NCBI GenBank assembly: GCA_025201845.1
Contig: MU603977.1
Span: 55,672-119,671, forward strand
From: Martensiomyces pterosporus
Lineage: Eukaryota > Kickxellomycota > Kickxellomycetes > Kickxellales > Kickxellaceae
DNA length: 64,000 bases
Reading direction: 5' to 3'
The translations under genes and the position numbers were made by a program. This document shows positions 29,341 to 39,600 of this stretch, piece after piece; position 1 is the first letter of the stretch, and every line of letters starts with the position of its first letter. Below the pieces are notes generated by a model. That model was not told where the DNA came from, ran no database searches, and saw only the letters and a program-made list of their open reading frames with translations.

Positions 29341-29889
29341 ATTCAGCTGGTGATATCCGAAGCCAATCACCGTTCTGATTCCCAACGATTTATCCACATT
29401 ACTCACTATTATTCGGATATTGGCATGCCGTAATCGATATCCTTCCAGAGCCAGACGGTTTGTTGTCGAGAACGATTTATGCTACCGTCTGCCACTGCAA
29501 CCACCACCAGCGTTGTGACGTGCTTTCTAGCGCTGGATTATTGTCCTTAGCGTTTCCGCCAGTAGCACAAGCTATCGAGAAGTACACTGGCTGATGGAGC
29601 GTATACAAGCTAGGCGGAGGATCAGTGTAAAAGCCTCAGTCTAGCTTACTCGCCAGAAGGAGGAACTTGTCGGCTTTTGGGTAGTTTTGTATATCGCTAA
29701 ATAACATCTGCATCTAACCCAGCCTGTACAATGCACCCCCAGCAACCGTGACCTTGCACCCGCGAACCTGCATGCAGCAAAACGCCTTTCGCCTCTTAAC
29801 TCTCGCTGTGGTTGAGTAGTGCTGTTCATGCAATCGATACTTTATTGTACATGCGATTAGGATAGGAGGAGAGTTAGAAATGCAGTGAA

Positions 29890-31254
29890 CTACTTGTTGT
29901 GTACGTCGTCAATCAGGCTCTTGATGGCATCGATGCTTCCCCAAACACACGCAACCATGCCAATAGCCACAACGACAACCATCCAGATGAGCTCATACCA
30001 GCGTACCGACCTCCACCCAAACAGCTTCAGGTAGCAGACGATGGGGAACACCGCCAAAATGAGGCCGCACGAGAGGGCGCCGATCAAAGAGAGGATCGAG
30101 CTGAAGTATGGCAGGGCCACGGCCACACCACACACGATGCAGACAGTGAGGGTGCGGTAGGCCAGGCGCACAATGAACTCCTTCTTCTTGCCCAGATGTG
30201 AGGGCTGGATGCGCCACTGCTTCTCCACCTCGACAAAGAACGAGAACATGAGCACGGGCGCAGCCATAATCACGTGAATCATTACGAGAGCGACAGTGGC
30301 CTTGTTGGCGCCGTCGTTGGGGATGGAGTCGAGCATCGGCGATTTGACGTCCTTGCCGTACGCCCAGTAGCCAGCAACACCAATCAGGAGGTAGGCGATG
30401 GCGCAGAAGGACATGGCGCAGCTGATGACTAGCGGCCACTGGCGGGGCTTCTTCATCGATGCCTCGACGTGCGGGTAGATCACGGATCCAGCAAACGAAA
30501 AGAGAATCGACGAGAGAGCCGTGGGCACGCCGCCGCCAATGCCAACGTCGTGGTGCGGAGCTGGCTGATCAGGGTGCTGCTTGGTGTAGGGGAAGCGGAG
30601 CGACTGGATCGTTCCAACGAGAATAACCACCAGGGAGGTGAGGAAGCCAAAGATCGAGAGAATGGTAGCCTCAGAGAGGAACTTGAACAGAGCGACGGGG
30701 ATCCACATGACAACGGCCAGAATGACCATCCACACCTTGTCGCTCACCGTAACGCCGTGCGGCGACACCAGCTGGTACATGAACTGGCCGGCCAGAATGA
30801 TGTACAGGCAGGCGGTGCCCAGCGTGTACAGGTAGTTGAAGAACTCGATGGTGAGCCGGCCGATGGGGCCAAAGGCGTGGTGCCCGGCCTCGGGGCCCGA
30901 GTACAGCCGCTGACCGGGCTTGTAGTAGAGGATTTTGATCGAGAGAGTGCCCGTGTACATGGAAATGACGGCTGAGAGGCAGACAATGATGACGCCGATC
31001 CACCCGGTCTTGGCGAAGGCGTAGGGGATCTGGAGGCAGCCGGAACCGATGACTACGCAGATCACGCTCATGAAGGACTTGAGGAAGCCGGAGGTGCGCG
31101 GTGGCATGTTCTCCATGTCACTGCTGGGCACGGCTATATCGGATGTGATGTCGCTTGCCAGTCCCTTCTCGACAGCTGCTGCCGCTGAGGCGTCTGTGGG
31201 TGTGGACGCGGGTTGCCAGAAACCATCGTGTGCTTGCTTCTGCGCAGTTTCCAT
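29890..31254 (-). CDS. AAAP-family amino acid transporter
   Basis: 454 aa from the ATG at 31254. A polar cytoplasmic N-terminus of about 55 residues leads into roughly eleven hydrophobic spans. The first carries the family signature (FMSVICVVIGSGCLQIPYAF), and ILFSFAGSVIYPHVEASMKKP matches the segment conserved in AAAP/SLC32/SLC36/AVT proteins. AYLLIGVAGYWAYGKDV and the last spans are also typical. Members are proton-coupled amino-acid carriers of the plasma membrane or vacuole; substrate and direction cannot be read from sequence. The leader contains a likely 166-nt intron, and the TATA box at 31541-31547 gives a spliced leader of normal length. The frame upstream of 31254 is therefore not coding. 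Confidence 0.88.
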   Translation of the reverse strand: METAQKQAHDGFWQPASTPTDASAAAAVEKGLASDITSDIAVPSSDMENMPPRTSGFLKSFMSVICVVIGSGCLQIPYAFAKTGWIGVIIVCLSAVISMYTGTLSIKILYYKPGQRLYSGPEAGHHAFGPIGRLTIEFFNYLYTLGTACLYIILAGQFMYQLVSPHGVTVSDKVWMVILAVVMWIPVALFKFLSEATILSIFGFLTSLVVILVGTIQSLRFPYTKQHPDQPAPHHDVGIGGGVPTALSSILFSFAGSVIYPHVEASMKKPRQWPLVISCAMSFCAIAYLLIGVAGYWAYGKDVKSPMLDSIPNDGANKATVALVMIHVIMAAPVLMFSFFVEVEKQWRIQPSHLGKKKEFIVRLAYRTLTVCIVCGVAVALPYFSSILSLIGALSCGLILAVFPIVCYLKLFGWRSVRWYELIWMVVVVAIGMVACVWGSIDAIKSLIDDVHNK

Positions 31255-31262
31255 CTCTACAG

Positions 31263-31428
31263 CTGAAAGAAAGGCGAAGGGGCAGTCTATCAATCAGTAC
31301 AGGTGTCAAATGCGAGTCTAAAGACATGAAGCATAGTGCTATGCAGAGAAACAAGCAGCAAAAGTGCATGGTGACAGCCTGTCGCTCATAGCATGAGATC
31401 CCAATTGCAGTATTTAGTAATGGCATAC
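31263..31428 (-). other. Probable 5'UTR intron of the AAAP transporter
   Basis: Donor CACAAG/GTATGC at 31428, a CTGAT-type branch site (TACTGATTG), a pyrimidine tract, and acceptor TTTCTTTCAG ending at 31263, eight bases before the ATG. 166 nt. Removing it brings the TATA-to-ATG distance to about 120, the local norm. Confidence 0.6.
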
Positions 31429-31540
31429 CTTGTGGTTTGGAGGAATAAGAGAGAATAGAGAAGTGTTACTATTAGAGGAAGGAGAGTTGCAGTTTATAGT
31501 AGCTCTGGAGTTGCATGGGAGAGAAGGGTCCCCGGCCATC

Positions 31541-31547
31541 TTTTATA
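31541..31547 (-). promoter_or_regulatory. TATA box for the AAAP transporter
   Basis: TATAAAA on the minus strand, about 290 bp from the ATG before splicing. Confidence 0.55.
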
Positions 31548-32419
31548 CACTGCCCCACACGTTTCTGCGCCCTTGGCCCCACAGAAAGCCGGAGAAGCCT
31601 CTCAGCGCTATGGACTAGGCTGTGACACTATGACGGCTGGAAAGGCCCACTTTGTGCGACCACCGAGTGTGCCCACGATCGTTTCTTTCCGTTTCCCACC
31701 CACTGAGAGGTTTTTCTTCAGCAAAGTTGCTCTCTTGGCTGCACTCAGAATTACGAGCATGGGGCCGCACAGCTGCTGCTGGTTTGTATGATTCACTTGC
31801 AGCGTATGGCTAGAAGGCTTTCTGGCCTCGATCCGAAAAGGCTCTGCTCTGCAGAGGCAGCCGCTGCCGCTGTGTGGGCTTCTGCGGTTCCTAGTATCAG
31901 GGGGACAATCCATATGCGAAGGTCATTGGCTAAACTACTGAAAAAGACCGTTTTGGGCATTAGGGGGGAATACTAGAAGGATGGGGATCCAAGCAAACAC
32001 TGGTGTTACACGGAATGCATCATTTTTACTTTATCGCAGCGCCAGCCGTGGTGTCCGCAACGGCGCAACTCTAGTCTGGATCAGCGTCCTGCGATGAGCG
32101 GAAAGGTGCTTGCCTCCAGATAAGAGCCGCTAGAGATAGCTCGGCCATCAGTACTCCAGCTAGAGAGCATGATTAGTAAGATCAGCAGCCCGCCTTCCAT
32201 ATTTGACCTGGCTGGCACCCCCATCCCGCTGTCCCCGTTCGATTTTTCCCCGCACGCGCTGGAAAAGGCAGCAGCAGGATCTGACCACCCTCGCGGACAT
32301 GCCCCCTTACCCTGGCCCTCTCTCTAAGCAGGGCACGCGGGCTGTGGTTAGTCATCGTTCTTTTGCAGCGCATATTGTATTCCATATCAGCATCGCTTCT
32401 TCAATATGTATTATGTCTG

Positions 32420-33457
32420 TCACAGGGTATCGGCGGTTGACAGCATCGACTGCGCGCGGTTTCTCTGGTTGAACACGCGGTTCATGACCTCTGGACGATA
32501 GTACTCGTGCTCCGACACTCTCTGCTGTGACCTTGACTGCTCGCTGCTGGCATCGCGGCCGCCGCCTGTGGTTGGGTCATTGTTGGCCATCTGGTACTCC
32601 CTAATCAGCCTGCTCTCCTTCATCCGATTCAGGAAGAACTTCAGATACTCCTCGCTATCCACGATCGAGTGGTAGATAGGCCGTGCCAGCAGCACGATGA
32701 AATACACCTGGGCAATCAAAAGGGGCAGCACAGTGTTCAGCACGCCAAAGAGGAAGACGCGCGAGGGCGTCAGCGGTATCCAAAACGTTGCTATCCCAGC
32801 GATAAGAGCCAACGTAGCGACGATGAAGCAGATGACAATCTCGCGGTACTCGTTAAAGCACGTGTGGATGGTGCGCGCCATGTAAATGATGAAGGCAAAC
32901 ACCAGCAGCTGGAAGAACACAAAGGAGATGGAAAGGTAGAAGAACCAGTTGCTGCTTGTGCACATCTGGAGCGGCGCGATGAATGTGAACCCAATGTCCT
33001 GGGGCAAGGCAGCAGCCACTACGGCGTAGATGAGTGGGATGGAAACGATATAAGAAAGCGGCAGCCACAGACACCTGCCAGTTATCCGGCGTTTCCAGGT
33101 GAATATGACTATGTACTGGTAGACGCGGTACTGGAACAGGCTCATCCACAGATACCCGCCAAGGCTCATTCGCAGCCACGTGTAGGTGACCACACACGTG
33201 AACCAGTTTGTTTTTGGTGCGATGCGGAGGCTCGAGTATATGTTGCCAATGAACCACATAACGGTTGAAAAGTATGTCCAGTACATCAGCGGCAGGTTCT
33301 TGGACTTTAGTGGCAGGTACTTGCGCTTGAAGAACGTGTATACAAGGAACAGCAGGTTGACAAAGAGAACGGCCGAGCACGCTGCTATTAGGGCCACCTC
33401 CCTGCGATCAACTCCTGGGTTTTCTGCCAGTGGAAAGAACTGCGGCTTTGGCGGCAT
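32420..33457 (-). CDS. 7TM receptor-like protein without RGS domain
   Basis: 345 aa with seven hydrophobic segments (about 21-45, 57-77, 88-112, 127-150, 170-195, 208-230, 237-262). TM3 reads W..MSLGGYL....FQYRVYQYIV, matching the W...G...SARA.QLIV pattern of the receptor array, and FNEYREIVIC before TM6 parallels LNDAYGIRTDLIVC. The chain ends about 85 residues after TM7. That tail starts VDSEEYLKFFLNRM, which looks like the first helix of the RGS block (compare LGDRLEYHQF), then becomes a polar Gly/Ser/Gln tail. I therefore read it as a divergent relative of the 7TM-RGS family with the RGS domain lost or never acquired. Ligand and G-protein coupling unknown. Confidence 0.75.
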   Translation of the reverse strand: MPPKPQFFPLAENPGVDRREVALIAACSAVLFVNLLFLVYTFFKRKYLPLKSKNLPLMYWTYFSTVMWFIGNIYSSLRIAPKTNWFTCVVTYTWLRMSLGGYLWMSLFQYRVYQYIVIFTWKRRITGRCLWLPLSYIVSIPLIYAVVAAALPQDIGFTFIAPLQMCTSSNWFFYLSISFVFFQLLVFAFIIYMARTIHTCFNEYREIVICFIVATLALIAGIATFWIPLTPSRVFLFGVLNTVLPLLIAQVYFIVLLARPIYHSIVDSEEYLKFFLNRMKESRLIREYQMANNDPTTGGGRDASSEQSRSQQRVSEHEYYRPEVMNRVFNQRNRAQSMLSTADTL

Positions 33458-34546
33458 CGTGGGAGTATGGAGTATGCAAAATTAGAAAGCGTATGTGTGA
33501 TGAATGAGAAATGGGCTATGTTATGTATACGGAAATATAAGGTGCAGTGCTACATGAACTATATGTTGGCTATGAAGAATGAAAGGAAAAAGATATTAAT
33601 AAACGCGACAAACGGGAGGGAAAAGGACAGAATTAAGGTGTGCGAATACGTTTTCGCTTGTTTGGCTATTTTTGCGTCATAGCCTGTTTATTTCTTGGTA
33701 AAGACATGGGAGCTGTGCTCTGAAATCCCAGCATTTCAGCCTTTCAGTTGAAAGTCGCATGCACGCAGGATTGCCGCATCACTGCTGATGCGCTAATCTG
33801 GACTACATGTGGATTAAAGCTGCTAACAACATCAAGCAGTACTGCCATGTGGTCTTGTAGCTGGTGGTGCTTTGTGCCTGGTGGTGCTTTGTACCTGGCG
33901 GCGCTTGGCCTAAGCGCACTTCCTGTGACAGTCCGCTTCAATGCGCTATCGGTCTGCTGTTGGCCTTCAACTTCAGCAGACTCAAATCGCCCGCCAGGCA
34001 ATGTCCCGCTTGTTATTAGCACACAGTAACAGGACTCAGCAGTTATCTTCGAGCAACAGCACAGTGTGATTGAGGCGGCGTGCCAAAAGGGCAAAGACAA
34101 GGGGTAGAGGAAAATCGATGCAGACCAATTCGGCGACTCGGGGACTCGGACAAGGCCGAGGGATGGCGCAATTGGTCTCTTGTTGGCTGCAGCAGCCCCT
34201 TGGCACAGCATTGGCACAGCATTGGCAAACGTCGTCCTTCTCTGTGTAACCCCAGAGCGGCGAGCCACTCTGCGCCAATCTCTACCCCGTACCACGCTGG
34301 CTGTTCTTTTGCTCCCGCCATGAAAAATTTCGTTATTAGCCGTCCGGGTGTGGCTGGGAGCCCAAAGAGGGGAGGGGGCTGGTGCCCTCTTATAAGGAGC
34401 GCTGCTCTCCCACGCATGGGTTGGTTCCTTTTCGCCTTGTTCCGAGTTTGCGCTAAAGCTCCCTGCATTTGTTTACATACCACTGCACACTAATACCCTA
34501 TTATCCTCTCCACTCACCGCAGCACATTGCTTTATTTATTTAAAAG
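33458..34546. other. Intergenic, 1.1 kb, divergent promoter region
   Basis: Lies between two divergent 7TM genes. It has an A/T-rich block at 33480-33610, a CTGGTGGTGCTTTG near-duplicate at about 33860-33895, a TTGGCACAGCA direct repeat at 34199-34219, and a TATAAG at 34391. No gene seen. Confidence 0.4.
34391..34396 (+). promoter_or_regulatory. Candidate TATA box for the fifth 7TM-RGS gene
   Basis: TATAAG 156 bp before the ATG at 34547. Confidence 0.4.
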
Positions 34547-36542
34547 ATGAGCGAAGGGGTCGAGTACGTCGAGGACGACGTGATCAGTCCCACGTCACAG
34601 AAAATCCGCGAAGTAACCCTGTACACCGTTTTAGGCATATACACTCTGTTCGTCCTGGTGACCTTTGCCCTGTTCGTCCGGCAGTCGATGGCCAAGCAGG
34701 GCCGCGACCTGGCCAAGCGGTCCGTCGCCCTAGTGGCCGTGCAGACTGCGGGCGAGTACATCGTTGGCATCTTGGGCCTCTCAGCATCTGCCCGAACAGA
34801 CCTCCCATGCGTGGCCAAGCTGTGGATGCTCAATTTCGGTCTGATGCTCCTCTCCTCTGGTGGCCGTGCAGACCGCGGGCGAGTACATCGTTGGCATCTT
34901 GGGCCTCTCAGCATCTGCCCGAACAGACCTCCCATGCGTGGCCAAGCTGTGGATGCTCAATTTCGGTCTGATGCTCCTCTCCCTGGGCATCCTCGCCCGA
35001 GCCTGCCAGCTCATCGTCACCTCAAGAGTGCACATGCTCCATAGTATGCTGACAGCAGACACAGCAGAAGCCTGCCGCACACAGGCAGCCCCTGCAGGTG
35101 GCGTGTGGCAGCGGAGGACAATTGACAGCCAGCCGAGCGAGAGGAATATCGAGATGGACTGCTACCTCGGCCAGCGGCAGTCAGGTGGCAACGAGGAGTT
35201 TGCACACGGCATGCAGTTTGACTCGCAGCTGGCGACCACGCCGCAGGCGTCTCTGAGGTCCAACAACTCGGGGTATTTCGGTACACAGTCGGAGAATAAG
35301 GGGGCGATTTGCAGGCGGCTGCGCAAATACGCCCGGGTGCAAAAGTACACCACCGATCGGTTCCTGCTTCTGACAATCGGCGGCATCATGACGTGCGTGT
35401 TTATAATGACCCTTGTGTTCACATTCACATGTGCTGAGTACGCCGAGCGGCCGCTCCGCCGCCAGTGCCACTTCACGTACGCAGAGTATCCGGTGATCGT
35501 TGCAATCAGCGTCTTCCTGGTTATCATCTGCCCGTTTCTTCTGTCAAAGGTGTGGCGCTTGAACGATGCCTACGGGATCAAGAACGACCTCATTATCTGC
35601 GTCACCCTGGCGGTATTCAACCTAACTCTGGCGATGATCTGGGAGACCAAGCTGCCGAGGCTGAGGCTGATTCTGTCGGGTCTGTTCTATGCATTCCTGA
35701 GTGCCCTGGCCATGCACATCACCTCGGTCGTGTTTCCTTTGGTGAGATCGTGGAGAGTTGCGAGCAAGGCCCGCATGATGTGGCCGGCGTCGTACACGTC
35801 CTCGGTCGACATCACACTGCTCATCAACGGGGACCAGGAGGCACATATGATGGCTGAGCAGAGGATGTTTGGCGTCAGGGCAGACACCTTCTTCCACATC
35901 CTTGAGGATCCCATGCAGTTTGAGACGTTCTGCAAGTTCGCTGCCCAGTCCTTTTGCTCCGAATTGACAGCCTTCATTAGCGAGTACCAGGCGCTCAAGC
36001 GGCGCACACTGAACGCATTCACACGGCTACAGAACAGCAAGAAGAGCGAGTCGGCGAGCAACATAAAGGACCTGTACTCCGAGTTCCCGTCAGTGCCCAC
36101 TGATAGGCCCTTCGTAGCGGGCGACGATGCGCTGCGGGGTCCTGGTGATTCTATATTGGGCAAGATCTTCGGCAAGCGCCCATCCATTTACTCGGTCGCC
36201 GGCCCGGCCAATTTGCGCTCTCGGGTGGGCGGCCAGACCAGCATCAAGGAAAGCATCCTTGACACGCTACGGACCCGGATGCCCCTTTTGAACCTCACCT
36301 CCTCGTCACAGTTTCCGCCAAGCCTGGAACGCAACCTGCGCCTGTTTGTCAATATGTTTATTAGGCCAGAGGCCGAGATGGCTGTGAACTTGCCGGGCTC
36401 TGTGGTGGATGCCATCCTCATGTCCATGGATTCTGGCAACCTGCATCTCACGCTTCTGGATAGGGCCAAGGACGAGACGCTCAAGCTCCTGTACACCGAC
36501 GTGTATGTTCGCTATGCATCCAGACCCGGCTCCGCAAAGTGA
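34547..36542 (+). CDS. Fifth 7TM-RGS receptor gene, frame broken by a 127 bp tandem duplication
   Basis: The first frame (from the ATG at 34547) encodes TM1-TM3 and runs out after FGLMLLSS. The second frame resumes in the repeat copy and continues to the stop at 36542. Removing one 127-bp unit restores an exact 622-codon frame plus stop, the same size as array copies 1 and 2. Family marks: ILARACQLIVTSRVHML (TM3), RLNDAYGIKNDLIIC before TM6, HITSVVFPLVRS in TM7, and RGS blocks FFHILEDPMQFETFCKFAAQ with FCSELTAFISEYQALK and DRAKDETLKLLYTDVYVRY. No other stop or shift occurs, so the break is recent, allelic or an assembly error. Divergent from the array copies; converges with the arrestin gene. 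Confidence 0.8.
34734..34982 (+). repeat. Tandem duplication, 127 bp period, in the fifth 7TM-RGS gene
   Basis: 34734-34855 is repeated at 34861-34982 (122 bp) with a 5-bp spacer. The only difference inside the units is T/C at 34747 versus 34874. Just upstream an A/G pair (34732/34859) also differs. Both changes are synonymous in the receptor frame. 127 is not a multiple of three. Confidence 0.9.
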
Positions 36543-36581
36543 CACTGTTATTTACCCTATTGATACCCACATTTATTGTAT

Positions 36582-36587
36582 AATAAA
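36582..36587 (+). terminator. Polyadenylation signal AATAAA
   Basis: AATAAA 40 bp after the stop of the fifth receptor gene, in a 75-bp gap shared with the convergent arrestin gene. Confidence 0.5.
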
Positions 36588-36617
36588 ATCCTCCGATGTA
36601 TAAAGCTACCCTTTGGA

Positions 36618-39600
36618 TTATAGGCGTCGTTCGTAGGGCGGGGGCTGGAACACCAGCGGCGAGATCTCCTCGTACATCGGCGGCGGCGAGCTATAATCCG
36701 TGGGCTCGTCGATTAGGGAGCTCGCCCGCTGCTGCGTGGCCGCAGTGACAGTGGCTCTCCGTCCATTCGCCACAAACGAGCCCGAGGCATTCGCGGGAGT
36801 GGCCGAGTGCAGCGCACCGACAGGAGTAGCGTGGCTTGATGCCCCCGTGGGCAGCACGGGGGTCTCTGGCGGAATGGTGAACATCGACGCCGTAGGGCGC
36901 GGAGAGGGGATGGGCGCACTGCCGGCTTCAATCGCGTTCACCGACGCTGCATGATGGAGCGCTGTGTGAGCGTGGTGCATGATCGGCTCCGACGGGCGTC
37001 TCAGCCCATGCGACTCGTCGTGCGGGGAGCTAGCAGCCATTCCGGTGAAAGTAGCTGCAGATAGACCCGGCAGCGGTATGGGGTTAATGTGTAGCGCTGG
37101 CACTGGACTGGCATCCTGTGCAGGCTCCGCGCCTCCATTCACACCACTGGCAGCCGCAGCACCTGTTGGGACAGCGGGTGCGGGAACACTCGTCATTGGC
37201 GAAGGTGGCGGCTGCTGTGCAGCTGCAGCGTCATTTGTTGCCGCGCGATTTGTGCTGGTGGAGCTAAGCGGCCTGCTAGTCAGCGACGCACCTCCTGCGT
37301 TATCTTGGCTCGCTGTTGCATGGGATGCCTGCATCTGCTGCTGTAGCATCTGTGCGTACTGCTCGCTCAGCTGCTGGAAAAACATCTGCTGCTGGATCCT
37401 CTGCTGCTCCTGGAACATCATGATTTGCTGCTGGAATAGCAGCGGGTTATACGCCATCCCGCTTGCCGCTGTGTTGGCAGGTGTTGATGGCGGGAGTGGC
37501 AGGAGGTTGGGGCTGAACATAGGATTATATGCTGGCTGGAAACTGGCGCCAGAGGATGTAGGTGCCTGCTGCTGTTGCTGTGGCGGCTGAGGTGGGGCGA
37601 GAGAGGAACTAGGGAGGCTGGGGAATGCTGCTGGCATCATGCCTGGGAACATTGCCGGTGCTGACATAAACCCGCCCAAGGGGAATGCAGCGGCACTGTG
37701 GCTGGGGAATGATACTGGTGGAGTGGGCATAGACATTGGCACTGAATAGCTGGCGCTAGGCGACAGCGAGGAGGAGGACTCTACACGTATCTGCGGCGCT
37801 GCATGCACTGGGGCCATGCGGGTGGCGCTAGCACCTGCCATGTCTGCACCGGCCGAAGTAGGTGCCAATGTCTCTGCTGCTGTGCCAGTGCTCATTGTGG
37901 ATTCGCCGCTGGCCATTGTTCCCAATGTTGCTGACCGATACAGCTCCACTTGCGAAGGCTGAGCTGAATGCGTGGTGGGTGCTGCGCTAGGCGGCAGCCT
38001 ATGTGCAAGGCCTGCTGTCTGGCTGGCTGCAATCTCACCACCACAGTCCCCGTTTGCAGTGGTAGCAGGCGAACTCGGGCTCACTTCTTGGCGCGGGAGT
38101 TGCGTCAACTGGGTAGTCCCAGCAGTTTTCTCTCTTTCCACCGCAGCACTGGGTCCCGACTGCACGCCAACACCGGAGGCCAGTGGATGTGGTGGTGTTC
38201 TCGAGCTGCTGCCATTATCCAGCGACGCACTAGGGGCTGGCAGTTCGCTGATAGACAACCGGTTGAGCGCGTGCTCGGTCGGCTCGTCTTGCACAGGCAT
38301 AGGAATGTTCAACTCGCTCTCGATTTCGCTTTGGCTTACCGGCTGCCCCACATTCCACATCTGTGCCAGCTGTGCTGGAATAATCGACACCGGCAGCATG
38401 CCACGCACAACCCTTGGCTTGGCCAACAGCTCCTCGCTGAGCGGCAGATTGGAGGGGTCAGGGAGCTCGTCCCTGCGCAGAATGTTTGGCTTGCCCAGGT
38501 CCTTGTACATATCAGCAATCGCCCTAATCCGAGGATGTATGTTCGCAGCTATTCCCCCAGTGGCCGAAGTGCTCAGTCCCATGGCCAGCAGCTGGTCGCT
38601 ATTCAGGGGCATGTATGAGTCGGCTCCAGAGTCGATTTTGCGAAACTCCAGCTCGTACAACAGCTGGTGGTGCACCTGGATGTGCGAGTTCCTTGTGTCT
38701 GTGTGGGTGTCGCCGAGCGAGAGAGGCGGCACGCGAATTCGTGTGCGGGCTGTGAGGAATCCGTGGTCGGCAGTGTTGGTGAACCGCACGGTATGTGAGG
38801 AGAGTGTGCCGAGAGAGGAGGAGGGCAGGGCGAGTGTGGTTTTGGAGAGCTCGCGCACTTTGCTGACCGCACTGCTGTATTCGGACGAGCTGTCCCGCAC
38901 GAGGGCCAGTGCGTGGTTCTGTGACGTGTGGCTCGAGATGCTGTGCACCGACCGGTTGCCGTCGTCGCTTGATGTCGACGAATGTGACATTACCGATCGA
39001 TTGGCGGTTGAGTGGCGGTTTATTGAGTGTGTTGCGGTGGAAGTGCTTGCGGTGTTGGCTGCCGTCGAGCTCCGTCTATCCCGCCTTCTCGTGCTGCCAC
39101 TGGAGGTTCTGGCTTCGGTGCGATTGCTGTTGACGCTGTGCTGGTAGTCGTTGATGGATATGGTGCCCTGTGGCTGCACCTGTCCCTTCTGCGGCCGCGC
39201 CATGATGGTGATTTCCTCCAGTGTCAGCGTCACCTTGGAGAACCTGAAATCCCTGACAATCGGCAGAGTCTCCACCTCGACCACCGGACTCGTTCCCGCA
39301 GCCAGCGCCCGTCCTTTGGGCAGCGTTATTCGAAAGGCCAGCTTGTTCTCCCACAAATGCCTCAGCGAGAACTCGCTCCCCTGGTCAATCAGATCCGCAT
39401 GCAGTCTCAGCGAGTGCCCCACAGGCACGTCGTAAGGCCCCAGCGACTCCAGCGGGCTGCTGATCGGAATGGGGCTCAAGGAGAGCGAGATGCTGTCGTC
39501 GGAGTGCAGGTTGGTGGTCATTGGCACCTGAATGAGCGTGATGGGGGTGCGAACAGCGTCGTTGGGCTTGAGAATCGACGGGTACTTTACGCGGGCTTCA

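Larger units (their letters stand above)
29088..29889. other. Intergenic, 800 bp, holding tRNA-Gly
   Basis: Contains tRNA-Gly(GCC) at 29270-29340 and, between 29341 and 29889, no recognisable gene. The F-box gene promoter must overlap the tRNA region. Confidence 0.5.
31255..32419. other. Intergenic, 1.16 kb, transporter leader and 3' flank of the 7TM gene
   Basis: Holds the transporter 5'UTR intron (31263-31428) and TATA box (31541-31547). From about 31600 to 32419 I see nothing coding. Confidence 0.45.

Noticed and set aside
29088..29342. 85-codon N-terminal extension of the F-box protein
   Set aside because: It runs through the tRNA-Gly gene and starts within its 5' end.
34547..36542. Idea that an intron removes the 127-bp extra unit of the fifth receptor
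   Set aside because: Exact removal would need an AG/GT junction inside the repeated unit, and none is present.
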